A DNA stretch of 64,000 bases from an uncultured Draconibacterium sp. (GTDB lineage: Bacteria; Bacteroidota; Bacteroidia; Bacteroidales; Prolixibacteraceae). A program made the position numbers and the translations under genes. Below, one piece after another: positions 18,787 through 28,603 of the stretch; the first letter of the stretch is position 1; every line of letters begins with the position of its first letter. The stretch covers positions 136,378 to 200,377 of the forward strand of contig CANLMQ010000008.1 of assembly GCA_947492175.1 (NCBI GenBank), read 5' to 3'. The notes beneath the pieces are model-generated. The model was not told the origin of the DNA and did no database searches. It saw only the letters and a program-made list of their open reading frames with translations.

Positions 18787-20553
18787 TTAAAATGCGTAAC
18801 TAACACCAGCTAAAAAGTTAAAACTTTGTACGGGGTACCCCAGCCAGCGCTGGTACTTTTGGAACCCAAAATTATTTAATTGTGCAAATACCGAAAATTT
18901 GCTGGTGACTTGGTAGTTGCCTTTTGCATTTAAGTCGAATGTTGCATCAAGATTATTGGATTTATAAAGTGGAATCATCCTGGAAACGCCGGGATCTTCC
19001 ACAATCAAGGCTTTTCTCTGTCCGATCATGAAAATGTCGGTAGAAAGACTTAATCGCTCGTTTACTTTATAATTGATTGAAAAATTGGCATCCCAGGTTG
19101 GCATGTTCCAGGCTTCAGTTTGCTCGTCTAATTTGTAGTTGTAATAATTTACTGAAGCTAATAAATCTAATTTATCTGATGAAGCGTGAAATACTTCTGC
19201 ATTTAACTTTAAACGATTCATATTATCGTATAGAGTTGCAAAAGTATTGTCAACTACCAATGGTGCGGGATTGTATGCCGGATCAAGATAATAGCTTTCG
19301 TTTAGGTAGTAAAAAGGTTGATCGTCGATGATTGAATATTCGGCCGAAATTTTAAAATTGGTCTTTTTCGAGAATTTACCATCGAAGCCACCGTAAAAAC
19401 GAATTTTTTCGAAAGAATTCTTCACATCGTGATCCGGATTTATAAAAGGATTTTCGTAGGCAACTTTTGAATAGTGATTGCTGATATAATTGCCATCTAC
19501 TCCGGCATAAATCGTTAAGATTTCAGCAATCGGCGACCAGCTTGCTTTTACATTCGGTGTGATTTTAGCTTTGGTGCTCTCGTTGTTCCCATTTGTGAAC
19601 CATGCATTTACCCCAACTTTTATGTTGGCGGTTTGGTTACCCAGATACCACGAGGGTTTTACATAAAACCAACTCAGGTTTTTGGTGTCGACTATTGAAT
19701 CGCCGCGCGGAATAATTTCGCTGGCATTATTGTATTGAATACCGGCTTCCAGTAATCCAACTCCAATTTGAAATGGTTGCTGCACATCGAACGAGAATTT
19801 AGCAAAATGCTCGCGCTGGTTGGTTTTTGTGCCAAAATAGTGGTAGTCGAAATTAAAGCCGAAAGTAGCATCGTCCATTTCTGCTGTAGGATTTTTTAAA
19901 CTGATATTGAAACCTCCTTTATTGAACGCTTGTTTTGTTCCAAAATAGTTAATGTTTTGGTTGTCTTCCAAAAGAAATTCGGGTACCGGATCGAGTGGGT
20001 ATCCATAGTAATTAAATCCATCGTTTTTATAATCGAGATTCACAGACAAAACCGAATTCCGGAACATATATTTTACAAACAGGTCTACCTCGTTTTTCAT
20101 AAAAGGGGCATCTACTTTATCACCGCCTTCCAGTTTTATATTCCCAAACGATGAAAGGTGTTTGGCGTGAATGCCGAATGTGGAATTTTTAGAATTTACA
20201 TTGTTGAAGAACACTTCGCCATAAGGTTTGTAATAGTTGCCTAAACCTGCACGAACCAATCCGTAGCCTTTGCTTCCGGCACCTTTTTTAGTTTCAATAG
20301 TGGCGGCTTTTAATGGATTAACCGAAAAAGTACTAAAAACGGGAGTGCTGTTTATTTGATAATTAAAAGTTGGTTTCTGATGCTCGGTTTCATCTATTGT
20401 GGGCATGCTGTTTAATTTGTTGGCATCTGAAATGGTTGGTTTGTATGCTTTGGTAACTTCCACTTCCTGTGTAAGTGTGTCGCGCTGTGCCTGAGCCACC
20501 GTTGCTGTGGCAATAAAAATAACCAGGAAAATATATTTGAATTGTTTAAACAT
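18787..20553 (-). CDS. Outer-membrane beta-barrel protein, function unknown
   Basis: A 588-residue protein with a signal peptide (residues 1-22, cleavage after AQAQ). A short plug-like conserved stretch follows (VEVTKAYKPTISDANK), then many alternating-hydrophobicity strands and a C-terminal aromatic (LAGVSYAF), typical of an outer-membrane barrel. Databases often label such proteins TonB-dependent receptor-like, but I see no full plug domain or TonB box. It overlaps no gene and lies 11 bases after the TPR gene on the same strand, so the two are almost certainly one operon and may form one envelope complex (inference). Confidence 0.8.
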   Translation of the reverse strand: MFKQFKYIFLVIFIATATVAQAQRDTLTQEVEVTKAYKPTISDANKLNSMPTIDETEHQKPTFNYQINSTPVFSTFSVNPLKAATIETKKGAGSKGYGLVRAGLGNYYKPYGEVFFNNVNSKNSTFGIHAKHLSSFGNIKLEGGDKVDAPFMKNEVDLFVKYMFRNSVLSVNLDYKNDGFNYYGYPLDPVPEFLLEDNQNINYFGTKQAFNKGGFNISLKNPTAEMDDATFGFNFDYHYFGTKTNQREHFAKFSFDVQQPFQIGVGLLEAGIQYNNASEIIPRGDSIVDTKNLSWFYVKPSWYLGNQTANIKVGVNAWFTNGNNESTKAKITPNVKASWSPIAEILTIYAGVDGNYISNHYSKVAYENPFINPDHDVKNSFEKIRFYGGFDGKFSKKTNFKISAEYSIIDDQPFYYLNESYYLDPAYNPAPLVVDNTFATLYDNMNRLKLNAEVFHASSDKLDLLASVNYYNYKLDEQTEAWNMPTWDANFSINYKVNERLSLSTDIFMIGQRKALIVEDPGVSRMIPLYKSNNLDATFDLNAKGNYQVTSKFSVFAQLNNFGFQKYQRWLGYPVQSFNFLAGVSYAF

Positions 20554-20564
20554 GATTTCGATTT

Positions 20565-23500
20565 TTAGTTTTGTTTAATTTCCATTTGAAACGAGCTGTC
20601 TACTGCATTTTGCTGTTGCTGTGCTTCTGCAGCTAAAATCCTGGCAAGTTTTTCTTTTGCTTCTGCTTTAACGCCGTCCGTTTCGTTGTTGTAGTTTTCT
20701 GCCAGACTTTTTAATGTATGTTTTGCCTGAAACTGATCTCCCTGATCTTCATAGATATTGGCAAGCAGTAAAAATGCTTTGCCCAGCCAATAGGTGTATG
20801 GAGTTCCTTTTTCTATAAAATCAACAATTTCTTCTTCTGCTTTTGGCTTTTTATTATCACGGTAATAGATTTCGGCAAGCAGGTATTTGGCTTCGGCACC
20901 CTGTTCCAGTTTTGTGTCGGCGGCTACTTTACGTAACGGACTAATGGCCGAACTCAGATTGTTTAGCACGTAATTTGATTTTCCTTCAGCAAAATCGGCT
21001 TCATTCCTGAGGGCGTCGTTTGCTACATCCGATTTTTTAACTTTTCCAGCTGCGAGCATTGCCTGGTGGTAATTTTCCTGAATCATGTAACAACGCATTT
21101 GGCCGGTATATGCTTTTAGCAGGTTCCATTTGCTGTTCGCTACTTTTTCCAGTTCAATAAATAATTTTAGCGCTTCGTCATAGTTCTCAGCAGCAAAAGT
21201 CATCTCCGAAGATTTTGAAAGTGCCGGTTCGCTGAAAATATTGTTGGATTCATTAGCTACATGTGTGTAGTGATCGTTTGCCGATGTATACTGACCTTGT
21301 TTGTATAGCATTTCTGCCAGGTAAAAATGAGCATTTATAGCATATGATCCGTTTGGAAACTGTATTAAATATTGCTCCAACTGAGTTTCTGCACCTTCTT
21401 TGCCTGCCATATACATGCGTTCTGCCGCCATATATGTTAACTGGTCTTGTTCGGTTGCAGTTACGTTAGCTTCTCCTCCCAGGCTTCTGACATAGGCAAA
21501 ATAGGCATCTACATTGTTTAGTTCAATATAACAGTTTTTAATACCGGAAAGTGCAGATGTAGCTTCGGGTGTTCCTTTAAAATTCTCGGCTACTTCTTTG
21601 TATTGATTAAGTGCTTTGTTAAAATCGCCATTGTTGTAGTTTACCAAACCAAGCTGAAGCATCGCATTTCTGTAATATTTACTGTTGGGGTAGTTGCTTA
21701 CCAGTTCCTGGTATTGCTGAACAGCTTCGTAATTTTTGCCAATTCTTTCGTTTGCGCGTCCCAGTTCGTAAAGAGCGTCGTCGTGATATTCCGATTCAGG
21801 GAAATCAACAAGTAACAAACTCAGGTTTTTTATTTTTTCGTTTTGCCGGCGTTGCAAGCCCTGGCAAAATGCAATCTGAAGCAACGAATAATCGGGTTCG
21901 TGCATTTTCATCTGGTATGCCTGACGATAGTTTTCGATTGCCTGGTTGTAATTTGTTTTCAGGAAATAATAGTCTCCAACCCGGTTGTAGGCATCTGCCA
22001 GTTTGGGAGTGCGTTTGCCTTGCATGTTATTCACATACTTTTTAAAATGTTTGTAGGCAGCTTCTTTATTGTCCATTTTTAGATAAGCGTACCCCAGGTT
22101 GTAATCGGCGCTTGCATTTTCGGCTTTTGCCGATCCCGATGTTTGCATAAACTGGTTGTACGATGCAATGGAGTTGTTAAAGTCGCCAACCCGATACAGT
22201 GCTTCCGATTTCCAGTAAAGTGCTTTTCCTCTGATTTCGCGGTTGTAACTTCCGTTTTGAAGCGACAAATCAAAATATTCGATGGCCTGGTTGTAAGCCA
22301 TGTTGTTAAATAATTCCAGTCCGCGATAATAAGTAACCCGCTGGTAAGCTTTTAAAATATCAGGTGTTTTATTCTGAATTTTATCGATGGATGCAATGGC
22401 GTCGTTATAATTTTTTGTAACCATATACACTTCTACCAAAATTTTGTAAGCTTCCTTGTTTTTTGCTGAATTTGGATATTCGGAAATATAACGATCAAAA
22501 GCTTTTATGGTTTCGTTAAACGGAGAGTACGAAAGTTCGTAGGTAAGCTTTGCATAGCTGAACAGAGCGTCTTCTTTTATGTTGGGATTAAAATCGAATT
22601 TCGACGCCGCATTGTAGGCCGTTTTTGCATTTTCTTTGTCGTTAAGTTTTATAAAACAGTCGGCCAAATGGTAATATGCATTTTGGCTCATTTCGTCTTC
22701 GCCTACTGTGGCTTTCTCCAAAAGAGGGGCAGCATCGGCATATTTACCACTGTGGTAATAGCAAAAACCAAGTATGTAGTTTTCCTCCCGTGTTTTTGAA
22801 CCTTCAGATTCAAAATAGGTTTCAAGGTAGGGAATTGCGTTTTCGTACTGATGCAGGTGAAAATATGAGTCGCCTACAATTTTTGATAGTTCGGCACGCT
22901 GTTCTTCCGGCACGTCATCAATTATTGATGTGGTATAATTTACTACCTCGCTGTAATTTTGCTGTTTGTAATAGATGTGGCTTACATACATTGGAATAAC
23001 CTGTGAATAGGCCGGATCGTTGTTAAGCCTTTTAAAATCTTCCAGTGCAGCCTGGTAGTCTTCGTTTAAATATTTTATGTGAGCGCTATAATAAGTGGCT
23101 GGTTTGCTGTAAAGGTTGTTGCTGTTTTTTATGGCTTCAAATTCCAAAAGTGCTTTGCCGGTTTGGTCTTGCATCAAGTTGGCATAACCATTTTGGTATT
23201 GCAATTCAATTTTGTCATTTTCCGAAAGGTCTTTTCTGTCAACATTCTTATAGCTTCTGATAACCTGTGCATATTGTTTCTTTTTAAACTGATTTCTGCC
23301 AAGGTTAAACCACGCCGAATTAATGTAAGGGCTTTCGGGATGTGTTTCGATAAAAGTGTGCATTAATTTACTTCCAGATCCATATCCGGCATGCAGTGCC
23401 GAAACCGATTTGTAATATTCGGCTTCGGAATACAGTTCCGAATTCTGATCAAGATTTTTTTGAATTTTTTCGAATTGCCTGAATGTTGAAACGTATTTTC

Positions 23501-23633
23501 CCTTGCTGTACAGTTCTTTGGCAATGTTAATTTCTTTCTGCACATTATCGAAATATGCCGTTTGTTGGGCAATTATTTCGTTGTGCAAAAGGATAAGGAA
23601 TAATAGGGATATAAAAATTCGAATTGTCTTCAT
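20565..23633 (-). CDS. Large periplasmic TPR-repeat protein
   Basis: A 1022-residue protein with a signal peptide (residues 1-23) followed by tetratricopeptide repeats along almost its whole length. Repeat cores such as AYYHLADCFIKLNDKENAKTAY, YNLGYAYLKMDNKEAAYKHF and ALYELGRANERIGKNYEAVQQY recur about every 34-37 residues. The tail is Gln/Ala-rich. TPR solenoids bind protein partners; the nearest candidate is the barrel encoded 11 bases downstream. I do not recognise a named system; it is not one of the gliding or T9SS TPR proteins I can identify. Promoter region faces the divergent ftsE gene. Confidence 0.88.
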   Translation of the reverse strand: MKTIRIFISLLFLILLHNEIIAQQTAYFDNVQKEINIAKELYSKGKYVSTFRQFEKIQKNLDQNSELYSEAEYYKSVSALHAGYGSGSKLMHTFIETHPESPYINSAWFNLGRNQFKKKQYAQVIRSYKNVDRKDLSENDKIELQYQNGYANLMQDQTGKALLEFEAIKNSNNLYSKPATYYSAHIKYLNEDYQAALEDFKRLNNDPAYSQVIPMYVSHIYYKQQNYSEVVNYTTSIIDDVPEEQRAELSKIVGDSYFHLHQYENAIPYLETYFESEGSKTREENYILGFCYYHSGKYADAAPLLEKATVGEDEMSQNAYYHLADCFIKLNDKENAKTAYNAASKFDFNPNIKEDALFSYAKLTYELSYSPFNETIKAFDRYISEYPNSAKNKEAYKILVEVYMVTKNYNDAIASIDKIQNKTPDILKAYQRVTYYRGLELFNNMAYNQAIEYFDLSLQNGSYNREIRGKALYWKSEALYRVGDFNNSIASYNQFMQTSGSAKAENASADYNLGYAYLKMDNKEAAYKHFKKYVNNMQGKRTPKLADAYNRVGDYYFLKTNYNQAIENYRQAYQMKMHEPDYSLLQIAFCQGLQRRQNEKIKNLSLLLVDFPESEYHDDALYELGRANERIGKNYEAVQQYQELVSNYPNSKYYRNAMLQLGLVNYNNGDFNKALNQYKEVAENFKGTPEATSALSGIKNCYIELNNVDAYFAYVRSLGGEANVTATEQDQLTYMAAERMYMAGKEGAETQLEQYLIQFPNGSYAINAHFYLAEMLYKQGQYTSANDHYTHVANESNNIFSEPALSKSSEMTFAAENYDEALKLFIELEKVANSKWNLLKAYTGQMRCYMIQENYHQAMLAAGKVKKSDVANDALRNEADFAEGKSNYVLNNLSSAISPLRKVAADTKLEQGAEAKYLLAEIYYRDNKKPKAEEEIVDFIEKGTPYTYWLGKAFLLLANIYEDQGDQFQAKHTLKSLAENYNNETDGVKAEAKEKLARILAAEAQQQQNAVDSSFQMEIKQN

Positions 23634-23849
23634 GCTTTTACTTTCTCATTATTAGTGAATTAGTGTTCTGTGTGAAACTTTCGATTTGTTTTCAAACTGA
23701 ACTTAAATACAAAATTCTAAAATAGGTATAATCGTTTTGCCGAACTCTTTCAAAATGTTGTAATTCTTAACAAGAAACTGTTTATTTCTTTCGTTTATTA
23801 TATATGTGAATAAATATTTTCAAACTACTTTAGTCTGGAAATCCATATT

Positions 23850-24572
23850 ATGGACAAGAAAAAAGTAATACAGTTGGCAAATGCTGATATTTTTCAGCGC
23901 GAAAACCGGATACTTTCAGGAGTGAATCTGGAGGTAAACGAAGGTGATTTTATTTATATAATTGGGAAAGTAGGAACAGGAAAAACCAGTTTGATAAAAA
24001 CCTTAAATGCCGAATTGCCTTTGATTTCGGGAACAGGAATTGTGTTGGATTATCAGCTGTCGAAAATTAAAAGCCGCGAAATTGCTGAGCTGCGTCGTAA
24101 ACTGGGTGTGGTTTTTCAGGACTTTCGTTTGTTGACCGACCGGAATGTGTTCGAAAATCTGGCTTTTGTTTTAACGGCTACTGGATGGAAAATTAAAAGA
24201 GCGATAAAAGAGCGGGTAAACGAAGTATTGGAAATTGTGGGCATGACGGATAAAATGAATAAAATGCCGCATGAATTAAGTGGGGGAGAACAGCAACGCA
24301 TTGTAATTGCACGAGCCATTTTAAATCATCCAAAAATAATTATTGCCGACGAACCCACTGGGAATCTGGATCCGGAAACATCGGAAGATATCTTTGACCT
24401 TTTTATACGTTTAAATCAGGAGGGAATAACCATTTTAATGGCGACGCACGATTATGCAGTGATTTCTAAAAAGCCGGCCCGTACACTGGTTTGCGCCGAT
24501 GGCAAATTAACCGATTCTGATTCGAATTCAGATGAGCTGGAATTTGAAAATTTACTGGAGTCTAATATTTAA
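23850..24572 (+). CDS. ftsE: Cell-division ABC transporter ATPase FtsE
   Basis: A 240-residue ABC ATPase. Walker A is GKVGTGKT (39-46), the Q-loop glutamine is Q90, the signature LSGGEQQR starts at 143, Walker B is IIIADE (163-168), and the H-loop is MATHDY. The closest family is FtsE, which with FtsX in the inner membrane activates peptidoglycan hydrolases at division. The substitution VGTG for the common SGSG in Walker A is usual in FtsE of this phylum. No ftsX is adjacent. The gene stands alone, divergent from the TPR/barrel operon and convergent with a glycosyltransferase. Confidence 0.88.
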   Translation: MDKKKVIQLANADIFQRENRILSGVNLEVNEGDFIYIIGKVGTGKTSLIKTLNAELPLISGTGIVLDYQLSKIKSREIAELRRKLGVVFQDFRLLTDRNVFENLAFVLTATGWKIKRAIKERVNEVLEIVGMTDKMNKMPHELSGGEQQRIVIARAILNHPKIIIADEPTGNLDPETSEDIFDLFIRLNQEGITILMATHDYAVISKKPARTLVCADGKLTDSDSNSDELEFENLLESNI

Positions 24573-24602
24573 TAATATAATTTCTCGTAGTCACAGAGAT
24601 AA

Positions 24603-25727
24603 TCAACTTTGAGAATTTTCTTTATCCAGAAATTTAGCAAAAATCTCTGAAAGTACTTTTTCTTCTTTTTCCCAGATAAGTTCATGGGCTGCTACTTTTA
24701 AATTTTCTGCCCACATTTTTCTTTTGAAAGTATCTGTTAGCGCGTTGTTTATTTTTGCCGAAAGGTTTTTGTGATTTAACGTATTTGTTATTTCTCCAAT
24801 TTGATATTTACTGACAATTGCAGCCATTTCGGGCAAGTTGGTAACCAGTACCGGAACCTGTGCCTGTATGTAGTCGAATAATTTATTTGGCAGAGCGAAA
24901 CGGTAATTTAATCCAAGATCTTCTTCTATCGAAAGTCCCAGATCGGCCTGGGGAGTTAATTCTGCAAGTTTTTCCAACGAAAGTCGCCCGGTAAATTCTA
25001 CTTTGTCACTTAGTTTCTCGTTTTCAACCAGTTTTTCCAATTGTGTTTTTATATCTCCGTCACCGGCAATTATAAGTCTTGCTCCATTAATAAACTTCAT
25101 GGCTAAAATGGCACTTTCCAGCCCGCGTCCAATGTTTACGGCTCCCTGGTAGAGAATTGTTTTTTCGTCGGTTCCCGGTTTTGTTGATCTATATTTCTTC
25201 GACACCGGAATATTACGTACCACTTTAAAATCTACACCATATTTTTTAGAATAGATTGCAGCTATCGAATCGCAAACTGTATAGGCATGTTTTACTTTGG
25301 GTAACATGTGGCGTTCCAGCCATTCCCAGATCTTCTTAACTTGTGGTCGATCAATTAATTCCGGAACTTCTGTGAAATATTCGTGACTGTCGTAAACCAG
25401 GTTTTTATTTCTGATTTTGGCAGCTAGAAAATTGGCTGTTAACGAATCTAAATCGTTGGAAAGAAACACATCGGCTTTTGAGAAAAGCAAAAATAAAAAG
25501 AGCCTGAAATTATATTCGGCATAAAAATAAATCCCCTTTTTAAATAACAGGTTAAAGCGAAATGTTTTATATCGCCGGTTTACAGACTGGCTTTCCGGAA
25601 GTTTTCTGCCAATCAGTAAAACACAAAAACCCATGTTCTGCAACGATGTGCAGACTTTGTGTACCCGGTTGTCGGAAACAAGGTCGTTGGTAACTGAAAC
25701 TATGATTCTTTTTTTATTTTCTTTCAA
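24603..25727 (-). CDS. Glycosyltransferase, GT4-type (GT-B fold)
   Basis: A 374-residue cytoplasmic or membrane-associated transferase. The C-terminal domain has the GT4 features: a donor-binding loop ILYQGAVNIGRGLESAI, an ADLGLSIEED stretch with the acidic pair, and LPNKLFDYIQAQVPV before VTNLPEMAAIV. The N-terminal acceptor domain is less conserved and contains YDSHEYFTEVPEL. The sugar and acceptor cannot be told. It is a single gene with no cell-wall or capsule partners next to it. Its upstream region contains the 21-bp repeat array described separately. Confidence 0.88.
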   Translation of the reverse strand: MKENKKRIIVSVTNDLVSDNRVHKVCTSLQNMGFCVLLIGRKLPESQSVNRRYKTFRFNLLFKKGIYFYAEYNFRLFLFLLFSKADVFLSNDLDSLTANFLAAKIRNKNLVYDSHEYFTEVPELIDRPQVKKIWEWLERHMLPKVKHAYTVCDSIAAIYSKKYGVDFKVVRNIPVSKKYRSTKPGTDEKTILYQGAVNIGRGLESAILAMKFINGARLIIAGDGDIKTQLEKLVENEKLSDKVEFTGRLSLEKLAELTPQADLGLSIEEDLGLNYRFALPNKLFDYIQAQVPVLVTNLPEMAAIVSKYQIGEITNTLNHKNLSAKINNALTDTFKRKMWAENLKVAAHELIWEKEEKVLSEIFAKFLDKENSQS

Positions 25728-25869
25728 AGTGGTTTCCAGATTTAAGCCGTAAATATAGAACTTTTAAACAGGGATAATATTTTATTGAGCTTGAAAATAT
25801 TAATCAAGATTGTAGGTGGTGGTGCGCAAAATGGCAAAAAACAGGCATTATACGATACGTTTTTCTTGT

Positions 25870-26060
25870 CCGCCGATCAGCGGACGAGATATTTGTAGCT
25901 ACGGACGTGTTTTTTGTGGCTGCGGACGCTTAATAAGCACCTGCGGAGACCTTACAGGAGGCTGCGGACGCGTTTTTTCGGCTGCGGAAAGCAAATAAAC
26001 ATCTGCGGAAGCCCTTTTTTTACCTGCGGATTGCTTACCGCTAACAGCGGATACTGTTTT
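25870..26060. repeat. Degenerate 21-bp tandem array, 9 units, core TGCGGA
   Basis: The core (t/a)(g/a)CGGA recurs with its last CGG base at 25883, 25904, 25925, 25946, 25967, 25987, 26008, 26029 and 26050. Spacing is 21 bases eight times out of eight except for one 20. The best-preserved unit is GCTGCGGACGCnTTnnT plus about four variable bases. It lies between the glycosyltransferase start (25727) and murB (26140), directly upstream of the murB promoter. Open frames cross it on both strands, but the 20-base step and lack of family likeness argue against coding. Confidence 0.85.
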
Positions 26061-26107
26061 TACCCCTTCGCTAAAATTATTTACAGCCAATTCAATATCA
26101 AAGTTGT

Positions 26108-26115
26108 TATTTTTG
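26108..26115 (+). promoter_or_regulatory. Probable murB -7 box
   Basis: TATTTTTG matches TAnnTTTG and lies 24 bases before the ATG at 26140. No clear -33 element is visible. It sits right after the 21-bp array. Confidence 0.4.
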
Positions 26116-26139
26116 GCATCTTTGCGCAAAATTAGTTTT

Positions 26140-27156
26140 ATGATCCGCTTTTTCGAAAATTACTCACTTAAAGAACACAATACATTTGGAATTGATTCCA
26201 GGGCTAAATACTTTTTTGAATTTACTGAACCGGAAGATCTGGAGGAGTTTTTAAATTCAAATAAAAGCTGGAAAGAGGAAAAATTAATTGTATTGGGCGA
26301 GGGGAGTAATATCCTGTTTCTCGACAATTTCGACGGGCTTGTAATTCATCCGAAAGTGCCTGGAATTACATCAGTTTACGAAGACCGCCACCATGAATGG
26401 CTAGAAGTTGGTGCAGGTGAAGTGTGGGATGAATTTGTTCAGCACGCAGTAGCATACGAACTGGGAGGTGTCGAAAATCTTTCGCTTATTCCGGGAACGG
26501 TTGGTGCAGCACCTGTTCAAAATATTGGTGCTTACGGACAAGAAGTTTGCAGCCGGATAGAAAAGGTTAAAGGTTTTGATCTGGAAAAAGGAACAATGGT
26601 TGAGTACGCCGGGAATGCTTGCCAATTTGAATACCGAAACAGTATTTTTAAAAATTATCTGAAAAATAAATACATTATAACTTCTGTAATTTTCAAGCTG
26701 GATAAGTTTCCTGAATATAACCTCAATTATGGGCAGTTGGAAGAAAAAGTGAAGGAAAAAGGTGAAGTGAACCTGCAAACAATCCGCCAATCGGTAATTG
26801 AAATACGATCGTCGAAATTACCCGATGTGAAGGATCTTGGAAATGCCGGAAGCTTTTTTAAAAATCCTGTTGTTGCTGCAGAGGTGGCCGAAAAACTTCA
26901 GAATGAATTTGCCGGAATTCCTGTTTATCCGGGTGGGGAAGGAAAAATGAAACTGGCTGCAGGGTGGTTAATCGAACAAGCGGGCTGGAAAGGGAAACGT
27001 GAAGGTGATGCAGGCGTTCATGAAGACCAGGCATTGGTTTTGGTTAACCATGGAAATGCCAGCGGACGGGACATTTATAACTTTTCGGAGCAAATAAAAC
27101 AGTCGGTATTCGAAAAGTTTGGTGTGGAACTAAGTCGCGAAGTAAACTGTATTTAG
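26140..27156 (+). CDS. murB: UDP-N-acetylenolpyruvoylglucosamine reductase
   Basis: Reduces UDP-GlcNAc-enolpyruvate to UDP-MurNAc with NADPH in cytoplasmic peptidoglycan synthesis. The 338-residue FAD protein carries the N-terminal NTFGI start, VLGEGSNILF for FAD, SLIPGTVGAAPVQNIGAYG, the serine proton donor in NAGSFFKNP, and the C-terminal glutamate region (HEDQALVLVNHGNASG). This is the type I (E. coli-like) form. I start at the ATG at 26140 (MIRFFENYSLKEHNTFG). A frame extension to 26104 runs through the promoter. It is flanked on the right by the convergent mltG. Confidence 0.95.
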   Translation: MIRFFENYSLKEHNTFGIDSRAKYFFEFTEPEDLEEFLNSNKSWKEEKLIVLGEGSNILFLDNFDGLVIHPKVPGITSVYEDRHHEWLEVGAGEVWDEFVQHAVAYELGGVENLSLIPGTVGAAPVQNIGAYGQEVCSRIEKVKGFDLEKGTMVEYAGNACQFEYRNSIFKNYLKNKYIITSVIFKLDKFPEYNLNYGQLEEKVKEKGEVNLQTIRQSVIEIRSSKLPDVKDLGNAGSFFKNPVVAAEVAEKLQNEFAGIPVYPGGEGKMKLAAGWLIEQAGWKGKREGDAGVHEDQALVLVNHGNASGRDIYNFSEQIKQSVFEKFGVELSREVNCI

Positions 27157-27266
27157 TCAGTTATCACAGCCTAAATTTTAATTGATATTCAGGATTAAGT
27201 GTAATTGACTGATCAATTGAAATTTATTTGAAATCTTAAACCTATGTATTTTTAATACACAGTGGT

Positions 27267-28328
27267 TTATTTAAATATCCTTCTGTCGTTCAGGGCTTTT
27301 CTGTATTTATCTGCATTTTTATTATGCTGACGTAAAGTTCTGGCAAAATTGTGATATCCCGAAAAATCTTCTTTTGCACACATGTACAGAAATTTATGAT
27401 CTTCATAATTTAAAACCGCATTGATCGACGAAATATCAGGGAAACAAATTGGCCCCGGAGGTAATCCAACATATTTATAAGTATTGTAGGGCGACTCAAT
27501 TTCCAAATGTTTGTTAAGTACCCGTTTAATCGAAAAATCGCCGACAGCATATTTTACAGTTGGATCGGCCTGTAGTAATATTCCTCGTTTTAAGCGATTA
27601 ACATATAAGCCGGCAACGCGGGGAAGTTCTTCTTTTTTTATGGTTTCCGATTGAACAATCGATGCTAAAATAGATACTTCAGCTGGCGAAATATTCAGTG
27701 CTTCCGCTTTTGTTCTGCGTTCTTCATTCCAGAATTTTTGGTACTCGGTGTGCATTCGTTCTGCAAAATCCTGAGCTGATGTTGTCCAATACATTTCGTA
27801 TGTATTAGGAATAAACATTGTACGGAAAGTTTCGGTGGTAAATCCCCAGTTTTTTATTTGTTCTTCGTTTGAAAACAGGTTTAAAATCGATACTGAATCT
27901 GCCTCAATATATTTGCTTACTTTTCCGGCAAGTTCTTCTTTAAAACGAACGTTGTTAAAAGTAATATTAACTGGTCCCTGGGCACCGCTTCTGAGCATGT
28001 TAACCAGTTCGTTGGTTGTCATTCCTTTGGTTAATTCGTAACGGCCTGGCTTAATATTGTCAATGTAGTTTTTCTTTTTCGAAACCCACTTAAATGCTTT
28101 TATACTGGTTAAAACCGAGTCTGCTTCAAACCGGCTGCTAACGGTTTTGTATGTGTCTTCCTCTGTAATCAGCATAATATAGTTGCTTAATACATTCTCT
28201 TGAAAAACAAATTGGTAAAGTTGGTATGCACGCACTCCAACAACAATAAATGCAGCGGCAAAAAATATAATTATAAATTTCCCAAACCGGGGAAAAGTCA
28301 TTGCTCTGCTTTTTGGTTCTATTGACAT
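27267..28328 (-). CDS. mltG: Endolytic murein transglycosylase MltG
   Basis: Cleaves nascent glycan strands at the inner membrane and so sets peptidoglycan chain length. In 353 residues, one membrane segment (about 16-34) is followed by a LysM-like region (PGRYELTKGMTTNELVN) and the YceG catalytic domain. The catalytic glutamate is E228 in LASIVQSET, followed by RVAGLYVNRLKRG and LQADPTVKYA. Start could also be the Met at residue 10. It is convergent with murB, another cell-wall gene, but on its own transcript. Confidence 0.93.
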   Translation of the reverse strand: MSIEPKSRAMTFPRFGKFIIIFFAAAFIVVGVRAYQLYQFVFQENVLSNYIMLITEEDTYKTVSSRFEADSVLTSIKAFKWVSKKKNYIDNIKPGRYELTKGMTTNELVNMLRSGAQGPVNITFNNVRFKEELAGKVSKYIEADSVSILNLFSNEEQIKNWGFTTETFRTMFIPNTYEMYWTTSAQDFAERMHTEYQKFWNEERRTKAEALNISPAEVSILASIVQSETIKKEELPRVAGLYVNRLKRGILLQADPTVKYAVGDFSIKRVLNKHLEIESPYNTYKYVGLPPGPICFPDISSINAVLNYEDHKFLYMCAKEDFSGYHNFARTLRQHNKNADKYRKALNDRRIFK

Positions 28329-28568
28329 AATTGAATTTTCATTTTTTCGGCTTCAAAGATAAAATAAATTCTTCCATATAATGAATTGAATAAAGGACAG
28401 AGAAAAGACAGGACGTAGTTCATCAGGTTTATTATAATTCATAAATCAATCTCCATCAATCTTCATTAATCTTCTTTCCCAATCTTTTTTGTCCTAACAT
28501 TGGCTTAACTCACATTCTAAATAAGGGGCTTTCAAATAATTCTGATATTCAGTTCAAGCTAATTTCAC

Positions 28569-28576
28569 TAGCTTTG
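28569..28576 (+). promoter_or_regulatory. Probable -7 box of the flavodiiron gene
   Basis: TAGCTTTG matches TAnnTTTG and ends 27 bases before the ATG at 28604. It overlaps the upstream in-frame TTG at 28574, which argues that the TTG is not the start. Confidence 0.5.
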
Positions 28577-28603
28577 TATGCGTATTTAGAAAAAAATAAA
28601 ATT

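Noticed and set aside
25816..26135. Open frames on both strands across the 21-bp array (25816-25998 +, 25899-26129 -)
   Set aside because: They only translate the repeat into seven-residue periodic sequence; the single 20-base step breaks the frame relation and the minus-strand frame runs through the murB promoter.
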